From: Haberlea rhodopensis
Lineage: Eukaryota > Streptophyta > Magnoliopsida > Lamiales > Gesneriaceae
NCBI GenBank assembly: GCA_907163345.1
Contig: CAJQUN010001266.1
Span: 1-64,000, forward strand
Direction of reading: 5' to 3'
Length of the DNA stretch: 64,000 nucleotides
This document shows, piece after piece, positions 1-13,555 of the stretch. Under the pieces are notes generated by a model, which ran no database searches, had not been told where the DNA came from, and saw only the letters and a program-made list of their open reading frames with translations. Numbering within the stretch: the stretch's first letter is position 1; each line of letters begins with the position of its first letter. Both the position numbers and the translations under genes were made by a program.

Positions 1-3000
1 CACGAAATAGAAATTTATCAAAAATCAAAAAACGTCCGAAATGTTAAAATTTCTCAAATACTTATTCGAACAAAAAATAATGTACTCTAGACATAATATA
101 CTCGAATATTCGCGCACGAAATCGGAATTTATCAAAAATCAAAAAAACGTCCAAAATTGTTAAATTTCTCAAATACTTATTCGAACCAAAAAATGATGTA
201 CTCTAACATATACTCGAATATTCGCACGAATCCGAATTTTATATCAAAAAATCAAAAAACTTACTAATTTTGAAAATTTCTCAAAACCTTCTTCTTCCAA
301 CACGAAAACATGTACTCAAGACACATACTCTTATAATTGCACGAAATAGAATTTATCAAAACAAAAAAAAAAACGCCCCGAAATTGTAGTAAAATTTCTC
401 AAATACTTATTCGAACCAAGAAAATGATGTACTCTATACATATACTCGAATATTCGCACGAAATCAAAATTTATCAAAAAATCAAAAACTTACGTAATTC
501 TGAAAATTTCTCAAAACCTCTTCCAACCAAGAAAATTATTACTCAAGACACATACTCTTATAATTGCACGAAAGAGAATTTATCAAAAAATAAAAAAAAA
601 ATATCCGAAATTGTTAAAATTTCTCAAACACTTATTCGAACCAAGAAAATATGTACTCTAGACATATACTCGAATATACGCACGAAATCGGAAATTTTAT
701 CAAAAATAAAAAACATACTAAATTCTGAAATTTCTCAAAACCTTTTCCAAACAAAAAATTATGTACTCAAGACACATACTTGTTATAATTCAACAAAAAT
801 TCAACAACAACGAAATAGAAATTTATCAAAAAATCAAAAAACTTCCGAAATTGTTAAAATTTCTCAAATACTTATTCGAACCAAAAAATATTGTACTAGA
901 CATATACTCGAATATTCGACACGAAATCGAAATTTTAATCAAAAAATCAAAAAAAAACTTCTGAAATTGTTTAAAATTTCTCAAATACTTATTCGAACCA
1001 AAAAAATGATGTACTAGAGACATATACTCGAATATTCGCACGAAATCGAATTTATCAAAAATCAAAAAAACTACGTAATTCTGAAAATTCTCTCAAAACC
1101 TTCTTCCAACCAAGAAAATTATGTACTCAAGACACATAACTCTTATAATGTGCACCGAAATGACAAATTTATCAAAATATCAAAAAAAACGTCCGAAATT
1201 GATTAAAATTTCTCAAATACTTATTCGAACCAAGAAAATGTGTACTCTAAAATATACTCGAATATTCGCGACGCAAATCGGAATTTATCAAAAAATTCAA
1301 AAAACTTACGTAATTTCTGAAAATTTCTCAAAACCTTCATTCTCCAACCAAGAAAATTATGTACTCAAGACACACTACTCTTATAATTGCACGAAATAGA
1401 ATTTATCAAAAATCAAAAAAACGTCCCGAAATTGTTAAAATTTCTCAAATACTTATTCGAACCAAGAAAATGATGTACACGAGACATATACTCGAATATT
1501 CGCACGAAATCGGAATTTATCAAAAAATCAAAAACTTACGTAATTTCTGAAAATTTCTCAAAACCTTCTTCCAACCAAGAAAATTATTTACTCAAGGACA
1601 CATACTCTTATAATTGCACGAAAGAGAAATTTATCAAAAAAATAAAAGAAAACGTCCGAAATTGTTAAAATTTCTCAAATACTTATTCGAACCAAGAAAA
1701 TGATGTACTCTAGACATATACTCGAATATTCGCACCGAAATCGGAATTTATCAAAAAATCAAAAAAACTTACGTAATTTTGAAAATTTCTCAAAACCTTC
1801 TTCCAACCAAGATAACAATGTACTCAAGACACATACTCTTATAATTGCACGAAATAGAAATTTATCAAAAACATCAAAAAAACGTCCGAAATTGTTAAAA
1901 TTTCTCAAATACTTATTCGAACCAAGAAAATGATATACTCAAAACATATACTCGAATATTCGCACGAAATCGAAATTTATCAAAAAAATCAAAAAACTTA
2001 CGTAATTTCTGAAAATTTCTCAAAACCTTCTTCCAACCAAGAAAATTATTTACTCAAGACACATACTCTTATAATTGCAACGAATAGAGAAATTATCAAA
2101 AAATAAAAAGAAAAACGTCCGAAATTGTTAAAATTTCTCAAATACTTATTCGAACCAAGAAAATGATGGACTCTAGACATATACTCGAATATTCGCACCA
2201 AATCGGAATTTATCAAAAAATCAAAAAACTTACGTAATTTTGAAAATTTCTCAAAACCTTCTTCCAACCAAGATAACAATGTACTCAAGACACATACTCT
2301 TATAATTGCACGAAATAGAAATTTATCAAAAACATCAAAAAAAACGTCCGAAATTGTTAAAATTTTCTCAAATACTTATTCGAACCAAGAAAATGATATA
2401 CTACAAAACATATACTCGAATATTCGCACGAAATCGAAATTTATCAAAAAAATCAAAAAACTTACGTAATTCTGAAAATTTTTCAAAACCTTCTCCAACC
2501 AAGAAAATTATTTACTGCAGACACATACTCTTATAATTGCACGAAAGAGAAATTTATCAAAAAATATAGAAAAAACTGTCCGAAATTGTTAAAATTTCTC
2601 AAATACTTATTCGAACCAAGAAAATGATGTACTCTAGACATATAACCGAATATTCGCACCAAATCGGAATTTATCAAAAAATCAAAAAACTTACGTAATT
2701 TTGAAAATTTCTCAAAACCTTCTTCCAACCAAGATAACAATGTACTCATGACACATACTCTTATAATTGCACGAAATAGAAATTTATCAAAACATCAAAA
2801 AAAACGCCCCGAAATTGTTAAAATTTTTCAAATACTTATTCGAACCAAGAAAATGATATACTCAAAACATATACTCGAATATTCGCACGAAATCGAAATT
2901 TATCAAAAAATCAAAAAACTTACGTAATTCTGAAAATTTCTCAAAACCTTCTTCCAACCAAGATAATAATGTACTCAAGACACATACTCTTATAATTGCA

Positions 3001-6000
3001 CAAAATAGAAATTTATCAAAAAATCAAAAAAACGTTCCGAAATTGTTAAATTTCTCAAATACTTATTCGACCAAGAAAATGATGTACACAAGACATATAC
3101 TCGAATATTCGCACGAAATCGGAATTTATCAAAAAATCAAAAAACTTAAGTAATTATGAAAATTTCTCAAAACCTTCTTCCAACGCAGAAAATTATTTAC
3201 TCAAGACACATACTCTTATAATTGCACTAAAGAGAAATTTATCAAAAAATAAAGAAAAACGTCCGAAATTGTTAAAATTTCTCAAATACTTATTCGAACC
3301 AAGAAAATGATGTACTCTAGACATATAACAGAATATTCGCACCAAATCGAAATTTATCAAGAAATCTTAAAACTTACGTAATTTTGAAAATTTCTCAAAA
3401 CCTTCTTCCAACCAAGAAAATTATTACTCAAAGGACACATACTCTTATAATTGTAAAAAAAAAATTATCAAAAAAACGTCCGAAATTATTACAATTTCTC
3501 AAATACTTATTCGAACCAAGAAAATGATGTAATCTAGACATATACTCGAATATTGGCACGAAATCGGAATTTATCAAAAAATTAAAAACTTACTTAATTT
3601 TGAAAATTTCTCAAAACCTTCTTCCAACCAAAGATAACAATGTACTCAAAACACATACTCTTATAATTGCACGAAATAGAAATTTATCAAAACATCAAAA
3701 AAATGTCCGAAATTGTTTAAAATTTCTCAAATACTTATTCGAACCAAGAAAATGATATACTCAAAACAAATACTCGAATATTCGCACGAAATCGAAATTT
3801 ATCAAAAAATCAAAAAACTTACATAATTTCTGAAAATTTCTCAAAACCTTCTTCCAACCAAGATAATAATGTACTCAAGACACATACTCTTATAATTGCA
3901 CAAAATAGAAATTTATCAAAAAATCAAAAAAAACGTCCGAAATTGAAAATTCTCAAATACTTATTCGAACCAAGAAAATGATGTACACAAGACATATACT
4001 CGAATATTCGCACGAAATCGGAATTTATCAAAAAATCAAAAAACTTAAGTAATTATGAAAATTTCTCAAAACCTTCTTCCAACGCAGAAAAATTATTTAC
4101 TCAAGACACATACTCTTATAATTGCACTAAAGAGAAATTTATCAAAAAATAAAGAAAAACGTCCGAAATTGTTAAAATTTCTCAAATACTTATTCGAACC
4201 AAGAAAATGATGTACTCTAGACATATAACAGAATATTCGCACCAAATCGAAATTTATCAAGAAATCTTAAAACTTACGTAATTTTGAAAATTTCTCAAAA
4301 CCTTCTTCCAACCAAGAAAATTATTACTCAAAGACACATACTCTTATAATTGTAAAAAAAAAAATTATCAAAAAAACGTCCGAAATTATTACAATTTCTC
4401 AAATACTTATTCGAACCAAGAAAATGATGTAATCTAGACATATACTCGAATATTGGCACGAAATCGGAATTTATCAAAAATTAAAAAACTTACTTAATTT
4501 TGAAAATTTCTCAAAACCTTCTTCCAACCAAGATAACAATGTACTCAAAACACATACTCTTATAATTGCACGAAATAGAAATTTATCAAAACATCAAAAA
4601 AATGTCCGAAATTGTTAAAATTTCTCAAATACTTATTCGAACCAAGAAAATGATATACTCAAAACAAATACTCGAATATTCGCACGAAATCGAAATTTAT
4701 CAAAAAATCAAAAACTTACATAATTTCTGAAAATTTCTCAAAACCCTTCTTCCAACCAAGAAAATTATTTACTCAAGACACATACTTTTATAATTGCACG
4801 AAAGAGAAATTATCAAAAATAAAAAAAACGTCCGGAATTGTTAAAATTTCTCAAATACTTATTCGAACCAAGAAAATGATGTACTCTAGATATATACTCG
4901 AAAATTTGCACGAAATCGGAATTTATCAAAAAATCAAAAAAACTTACGTAATTCTGAAAATTTCTCAAAACCTTCTTCCAACCAAGATAACAATGTACTC
5001 AAGACACATACTCTTATAATTGCACGAAATAGAAATTTATCAAAACATCAAAAAAACGTCCGAAATTGTTAAAATTTATCAAATACTTATTCGAGCCAAG
5101 AAAATGATTTACTCTAGACATATATTCGAATATTCGCACGAAATCGAACTTTATCAAAAAATCAAAAAAATTACGTAATTCTGAAAACTTCTCAAAACCT
5201 ACTTCCAACCAAGATAACAATGTACTCAAGACACATACTCTTATAATTGCACGAAAGAGAAATTTATCAAAAAATAAAAAAAACGTCCGAAATTGTTAAA
5301 ATTTCTCAAATACTTATTCGAACCAAGAAAATAATATACTCTAGACATATACTTGAATATTCGCACGAAATCGGAATTTATCAAAAAATAAAAAAACTTA
5401 CGTAATTCTGAAAATTTCTCACAAAACCTTCTTCCGACAAATATAATTATGTACTCAAAACACATACTCTTATAATTGGACGAAATAGAAATTTATCAAA
5501 AAATCAAAGAAACGTCCGAAATTGTTAAAATTTCTCAAATACTTATTCGAACCAATAAAATGATATACTCAAAACATATACTCGAATATTCGCACGAAAT
5601 CGAAATTTATCAAAAAATCAAAAAACTTACGTAATTTTGAAAATTTCTCAAAACCTTCTTCCAACCATGATAACAATGTACTCAAGACACATACTCTTAT
5701 AATTGCACGAAATAGAAATTTATCAAAACATCAAAAAAAACGTCCGAAATTGTTAAAATTTCTCAAATACTTATTCGAACCAATAAAATGATATACTCAA
5801 AACTTATACTCGAATATTCGCAAGAAAACGAAATTTATCTAAAAACAAAAAAACTTACGTAATTTCTGAAAATTTCTCCAAACCTTCTTCCAACCAAGAA
5901 AATTATGTACTCAAAACACATACTCTTATAATTGCACGAAATAGAAATTTATCAAAAAATCAAAATAACATCCAAAATTGTTAAAATTTCTCAAATACTT

Positions 6001-9000
6001 ATTGGAACCAAGAAAATGATGTACTCAGGACATATACTCGAATATTCGCACGAAATCGGAATTTATCAAAAAAATAAAAAAAACTTACGTAATTCTGAAA
6101 ATTTCTCACAAAACCTTCTTCCTACCAGTATAATTATGTACTCAAAACACATACTCTCATAATTGGACGAAATAGAAATTTATCAAAAAATCAAAAAAAA
6201 CGTCCGAAATTGTTAAAATTTCTCAAATACTTATTCGAACCAAGAAAATGATGTACTCTAGACATATACTCGAATATTCTCACGAAATCGAAATATATCA
6301 AAAAATCAAAAAACTTACGTAATTCTGAAAATTTCTCAAAACCTTCTTCCAACCAAGATAACAATGTACTCAAGACATATACTCTTATAATTGCACGAAA
6401 TAGAAATTTATCAAAACATCAGAAAAACGTCCGAAATTGTTAAAAATTTCTCAAATACTTATTCGAACCAAGAAAATGATATTCTCAAAACATATACTCG
6501 AATATTCGCACGAAATCGAAATTTATCAAAAAATCAAAAAACTTACGTAATTTCTGAAAATTTCTCAAAACCTTCTTCCAACCAAGATAACAATGTAGTC
6601 AATACACATACTCTTATAATTGCACGAAATATAAATTAATCAAAACATCAAAAAAACATCCGAAATTGTTAAAATTTCTCAAATACTTATTCGAACAAAG
6701 AAATGATATACTCAAAACATATACTCAAATATTCGCACGAAATCGAAATTTATCAAAAAATCAAAAAACTTACGTAATTTCTGAAAATTTCTCAAAACCT
6801 TCTTCCAACCAAGAAAATTATTTACTCAAGACACATACTCTTATAATTGCACGAATGAGAAATTTATCAAAAAATCAAAAAATGTCCGAAATTGTTACAA
6901 CTTCTCAAAATTTATTTGAATTTTCGCACGAAATCGGAATTTATCAAAAAATCCAAAAACTTACGTAATTTCTGAAAATTTCTCAAAACCTTCTTCCAAC
7001 CAATATTTGTTAAAATTTCTCAAATACTTATTCGTCCCAAGAAAATGATATACTCAAAACATATACTCGAATATTCGCACGAAATCGAAATTTATCAAAA
7101 AATAAAAAAACGTACTTAATTTCTGAAAATTTCTCAAAACCTTCTTTCAACAAAGAAAATTATTTACTCAAGACACATACTCTTATAATTGCACGAAAAA
7201 GAAATTTATCAAAAAATCAAAAAATACGTCCGAAATTGTTAAAATTTCTCAAATACTTATTCGAACCAAGAAAATGATGTACTCTAGACATATACTCGAA
7301 TATTCGCACGAAATCGGATTTTATCAAAAAATCAAAAAACATACGTAATTTTGAAAATTTCTCAAAACCTTCTTCCAACCAAGATAACAATGTACTCAAG
7401 ACACATACTCTTATAATTGTACGACATAGAAATTTATCAAAACATCAAAGAAACGTCCGAAATTGTTAAATTTCTCAAATACTTATTCGAACCAATAAAA
7501 TTATATACTCAAAACATATACTCGAATATTCGCACGAAATCGAAATTTATCAAAAAATCAAAAACTTACGTAATTTCTGAAAATTTCTCAAAACCTTCTT
7601 CCAACCAAGAAAATTATGTACTCAAAACACATACTCTTATAATTGTACGAAATAGAAATTTATCAAAAAATAAAAATAACATCCGAAATTGTTAAAATTT
7701 CTCAAATACTTATTCGAACCAAGAAAATGATGTACTCAGGACATATACTCGAATATTCGCAGGAAATCGAAATTTATCAAAAACTCAAAAACTTACGTAA
7801 TTCAGAAAATTTCTCAAACTCTTCTTCCAACCAAGAAAATTATTTACTCAAGACACATACTCTTATAATTGCACGAAAAAGAAATTTATCAAAAAATCAA
7901 AAAAACCTCCGAAATTGTTAAAATTTCTCAAATACTTATTCGAACCAAGAAAATGATGTACTCTAGACATATACTCGAATATTCGCACGAAATCGGATTT
8001 TCTCAAAAAATCAAAAAACTTACGTAATTTTGAAAATTTCTCAAAACCTTCTTCCAACAAAGATAACAATGTACTCAAAACACATACTCTTATAATTGCA
8101 CGAAATAGAAATTTATCAAAACATCAAAAAAACATCCGAAATTGTTAAAATTTCTCAAATACTTATTCGAACCAAGAAAATGATATACTCAAAAAATATA
8201 CTCAAATATTCGCACGAAATCGAAATTTATCAAAAATCAAAAAACTTACGTAATTTCTGAAAATTTCTCAAAACCTTCTTCCAACCAATATTTGTTAAAA
8301 TTTCTCAAATACTTATTCGTCCCAAGAAAATGATATACTCAAAACATATACTCGAATATTCGCACGAAATCGAAATTTATCAAAAAATCAAAAAACTTAA
8401 GTAATTTCTGAAAATTTCTCAAAACCTTCTTCCTACCAAGAAAAATATTTACTCAAGACACATACTCTTATAATTGCACGAAAAAGAAATTTATCAAAAA
8501 ATCAAAAAAAAACGTCCGAAATTGTACAATTTCTCAAATACTTATTCGAACCAAGAAAATGATGTACTCGAGAATATACTCGAATATTCGCACGAAATCG
8601 GAATTTATCAAAAAATAAAAAAACCTACGTAATTTCTGAAAATTTCTCAAAACCTTCTTCCAACCAATATAATTATATACTCAAGACACATACTCATATA
8701 ATTGCACGAAATAGAAATTTATCAAAAAATCAAAAAAACGTCCGAAATTGTTAAAATTTCGGAAATACTTATTCGAACCAAGAAAATGATGTACTCTAGA
8801 CATATACTCGAATATTCGCACGAAATCGGAATTTATCAAAAATCAAAAAACTTATGTAATTCTGAAAATTTCTCAAAACCTTCTTCCAACCGAGATAACA
8901 ATGTACTCAAGACACATACACCTATAATTGCACGAAATAGAAACTTATCAAAACAACAAATAAACGTTCAAAATTTTTAAAAATTTTCAAATACTTATTC

Positions 9001-12000
9001 GACCCAAGAAAATGATATACTCAAAACATATACTCGAAAATTCGCACGAAATCGAAATTTATCAAAAAATCAAAAAATTTACGTAATTTCGGAAAATTTC
9101 TCAAAACCTTCTTCCAACCAAGAAAAATATTTACACAAGACACATACTCTTATAATTGCACGAAAAAGAAATTTATCAAAAAATATAAAAAAAAAAACGT
9201 CCGAAATTGTACAATTTCTCAAATACTTATTCAAACCAAGAAAATAATGTACTCGAGAATATACTCGAATATTCGCACGAAATCGGAATTTATAAAAATC
9301 AAAAAACTTACGAAATTTCTGAAAATTTCTCACAATACCTTCTTCCAACCAATATAATTATGTACTCAAAACACACTCTTATAATTGGACGAAATAGAAA
9401 TTTATCAAAAACTCAAAAAAAACGTCCGAAATTGTTAAAATTTCTCAAATATTACTCTAGACATATACTTGAATATTCGCACGAAATCAGAATTTATCAA
9501 AAAATAAAAAAACTTTCGTAATTCTGAAAATTTCTCGCAAAACCTTCTTCCAACCAATATAATTATGTACTCAAAACACATACTCTTATAATTGGACGAA
9601 ATAGAAATTTATCAAAAAATCAAAAAAAACGTCCGAAATTGTTAAAATTTCTCAAATACTTATTCGAACCAAGAAAATGATATACTCTAGACATATACTC
9701 GAATATTCTCACGAAATCAAAATTTATCAAAAAATCAAAAAAGTTACGTAATTCTGAAAATTTCTCAAAACCTTCTTCCAACCAAGATAACAATGTACTC
9801 AAGACATATACTCTTATAATTGCACGAAATAGAAATTTATCAAAACATCAAAAAAACATCTGAAATTGTTAAAATTTCTCAAATACTTATTCGAACCAAG
9901 AAAATGATATTCTTAAAACATATACTCAAATATTCACACGAAATCAAAATTTATCAAAAAATCAAAAAAAATACGTAATTTCTGAAAATTTCTCAAACAC
10001 TTCTTCCAACCAAGAAAATTATTTACTCAAGACATCTACTCTTATAATTGCACGAAAAAGAAATTTTTCAAAATATAAAAAAAAATGTCCAAAATTGTTA
10101 AAATTTCCCAAATACTTATTCGAACAAAGAAAATGATGTACTCTAGACATATACTCGAATATTCGCACGAAATCGAATTTATCAAAAAATCAAAAAACTT
10201 ACGTAATTCTGAAAATTTCCAAAACCTTCTTCCAACCAGATAAGAATGTACTCAAGACACATACTCTTATAATTGCACGAAAAAGAAATTTATCAAAAAA
10301 TCAAAAAAAACGTCCGAAATTGTACAATTTCTCAAATACTTATTCGAACCAAGAAAATGATGTACTCTAGAATATACTCGAATATTCACAAGAAATCCGA
10401 ATTTATCAAAAAATCAAAAAACTTACGTAATTTCTGAAAATTTCTCAAAACCTTCTTCCAACCAATATAATTATGTACTCAAAACACATACTCTTATAAT
10501 TGCACGAAAAAGAAATTTTTCAAAATATAAAAAAAACGTCCAAAATTGTTAAAATTTCTCAAATATTTATTCGAACAAAGAAAATGATGTACTCTAGACA
10601 TATACTCGAATACTCGTACGAAATCGAAATTTATCAAAAAATCAAAAAACTTACGTAATTCTGAAAATTTCTCAAACCTTCTTCCAACCAAGATAACAAT
10701 GTACTCAACACACATACTCTAATAATTGCAAGAAATAGAAATTTATCAAAACATAAAAAAAAAACGTCCGAAATTGTTAAAATTTCACAAATACTTATTC
10801 AAACCAAGAAAATGATGTACTTTAGACATATACTCGAATATTCGCACCAAATCTGAATTTATCAAAAAATCAAAAAACTTACGTAATTCTGAAAATTTCT
10901 CAAAACCTACTTCCAACCAATGTAATTATGTACTCAAGACACATACTCATATAATTGCACGAAATAGAAATTTGTCAAAAATCAAAAAAACATCCGAAAT
11001 TGTTAAAATTTCTCAAATACTTATTTGAACCATGAAAATGATATACTCAAAACATATACGCGAATATTCGCACGAATCGAAATTTATCAAAAAATCAAAA
11101 AACTTACCTAATATCTGAAAATTTCTCAAAACCTTCTTCCAACCAAGAAAATTATTTACTCAAGATACATACTCTTATAATTGCACGAAAAAGAAAATTT
11201 TCAAAATATCAAAAAACAATGTCCAAAATTGTTAAAATTTCTGAAATACTTATTCGAACCAAGAAAATGATGTACTTTAGGCATATACTCGAATATTCTC
11301 ACGAAATCGAAATTTATCAAAAAATCAAAAAACTTGCGTAATTTTGAAAATTTCTCAAAACCTTCTTCCAACCAAGATAAACAATGTACTCAAGACACAT
11401 ACTCTTATAATTGCACGAAATAGAAATTTATCAAAAAATCAAAAAAACGTCCGAAACTATACAATTTCTCAAATACTTATTTGAACCAAGAAAATGATGT
11501 ACTCTAGAATATACTCGAATATTCGCACGAAATCGGAATTTATCAAAAAATAAAAAAACTTACGTAATTTCTGAAAATTTCTCAAAACCTTCTTCCAATC
11601 AATATAATTATGTACTCAAGACACATACTCATATAATTGCACGAAATAGAAATTTATCAAAAAAACGTCCGAAATTGTTAAAATTTCTCAAATACTTATT
11701 CGAACCAAGAAATTGATGTACTCTAGACATATACTCGAATATTCGCATGAAATCGGAATTTATCAAAAAATCAAAAAACTTACGTAATTCTGAAAATATC
11801 TCAAAACCTTCTTCCAACCAAGATAACAATGTACTCAAGACACATACTCTAATAATTGCACGAAAAAGAAATTTATCAAAAAATAAAAAAAAAAGTCCGA
11901 AATTGTTAAAAATTCTCAAATACTTATTCGAAACAAGAAAATGATGTACTCTAGACATATACTCGAATATTCGCATGAAATCGGAATTTATCAAAAAATC

Positions 12001-13508
12001 AAAAAACTTACGTAATTCTGAAAATTTCTCAAAACCTTCTTCCAACCAAGATAACAATGTAGTCAAGACACATACTCTTATAATTGCATGAAATAGAAAT
12101 TTACCAAAACATCAGAAAAACGTCCGAAATTGATAAAATTTCTCAAATACTTATTCGAACCAAGAAAATGATATTCTGAAAATTTCTCAAAACCTTCTTC
12201 CAACCAAGAAAATTATTTACTCAAGACGCATACTATTATAATTGCACGAAAAAGAAATTAATCAAAAAATAAAAAAAAACGTCCGAAATTGTTAAAATTT
12301 CTCAAATACTTATTCGAACCATGAAAATGATGTACTCTAGACATATACTTGAATATTCGCACAAAATCGGAATTAATCAAAATCAAAAAACTTACGTAAT
12401 TCAGAAAATTTCTCAAAACCTTCTTCCAACCAAGATAACAATGTACTCAAGACACATACTTTTATAAATGCACGAATTAGAAATTTATCAAAAAATCAAA
12501 AAAACAACTGAAATTGTTAAAATTTCTCAAATAATTATTCGAACCAAGAAAATGATTTACTCAAGACATATACTCTAATATTCGCACGAAATCGAAATTT
12601 ATCAACAAAATCGAAAAACTTACGTAATTCTGAAAATTTCTCAAAACCTTCTTCCAACCAAGAAAATTATGTACTCAAGACACATACTCTTATAATTGCA
12701 CGAAATAGAAATTATCAAAAAATCAAAAAAACGTCCGAAATTGTTAAAATTTCTCAAATACTTATTCGAAATAAGAAAATGATGTACACAAGACATATAC
12801 TCGAATATTCGCACGAAATCGAAATTTATCAAAAAATCTAAAAACTTACGTAATTCTGAAAATTTCTCAAAACCTTCTTCCAACCAAGAAAATTATGTAC
12901 TCAAGACACATACTCTTATAATTGCACGAAATAGAAATTTTTCAAAATATAAAAAAAAAAACGTCCAAAATTGTCAAAATTTCTCAAATACTTAGTCGAA
13001 CCAAGAAAATGATGTACTCTAGACATATACTCGAATATTCGCACGAAATCGGAATTTATCAAAAAATCGAAAAACTTACGTAATTCTGAAAATTTCTCAA
13101 ACCTTCTTCCAACCAAGATAACAATGTACTCAAGACACATACTCTTATAATTGCACGAAAAAGAAATTTATCAAAAAATAAAAAAAACGTCCGAAATTGT
13201 TAAAATTTCTCAAATACTTATTCGAACCAAGAAAATGATGTACACAAGATATATACTCGAATATTCACATATACTCTTATAATTGCAGGAAATAGAAATT
13301 TATCAGAAAATAAAAAAAAACGTCTGAAATTGTTAAAATTTCTCAAATACTTATTCGAAGCAAGAAAATGATGTACACAAGATATATACTCGAATATTCG
13401 CACGAAATCGAAATTTATCAAAAAACCAAAAAACTTACGTAATTCTGAAAATTTCTCAAAACCTTCTTCCAACCAAGATAACAATGTACTCAAGACACAT
13501 ACTCTTAC
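1..13508 (-). repeat. Satellite array, left block (reverse orientation)
   Basis: AT-rich tandem repeat filling the first 13.5 kb, about 59 units of ~227 bp. Each unit has two related halves of ~113 bp. One half, read on the minus strand, carries CTTGGTTGGAAGAAGG and TTACGTAAG; the other carries CTTGGTTCGAATAAG and ATTTCGGACG. Both halves share GAGAAATTTT and GATTTTTTGATAAATT. The perfect palindrome CGAATATTCG recurs about once per unit. Strand is set as minus because the arrays at 13529-16506 and 42541-57420 are taken as plus. No gene is credible here: the open frames follow the repeat period and mostly use TTG starts. I do not recognise the satellite family. Confidence 0.95.
2941..4740. repeat. 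Tandem ~900-bp higher-order duplication in the satellite
   Basis: 2941-3840 and 3841-4740 are near-identical. The 60-base stretches at 2941 and 3841, 3301 and 4201, and 3361 and 4261 match base for base. Both copies share private variants: CAACGCAGAAA, ACATATAACAGAATATT, TATTGGCACG, and a poly-A interruption after TATAATTGT. Nine hundred bp is four 225-227-bp units, so this is a four-unit higher-order repeat duplicated once. Confidence 0.9.
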
Positions 13509-13555
13509 AATTTCTCAAATACTTATTCTTGGTTCGAATAAGTATTTGAGAAATT
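13509..13555. repeat. Fold-back inversion junction of the satellite
   Basis: Two 20-base arms (13509-13528 and 13536-13555) are perfect reverse complements around a 7-base spacer, TTGGTTC. To the left all units run in the minus direction, to the right all run in the plus direction. The left array also jumps out of register just before the arms, at ACTCTTACAATTTC, so some sequence was lost at the turn. Confidence 0.95.

Noticed and set aside
337..1017. 226-codon open frame in the left satellite, and similar 60-168-codon frames throughout the arrays (for example 11629-12066, 14807-15313)
   Set aside because: The encoded sequence repeats with the satellite period, changes with indels, exists on both strands, and mostly uses TTG starts. 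It is a by-product of a stop-poor AT-rich repeat.
1..13508. CRISPR array
   Set aside because: The period is regular, but there are no unique spacers: the whole unit repeats and diverges evenly. The context is a plant genome.
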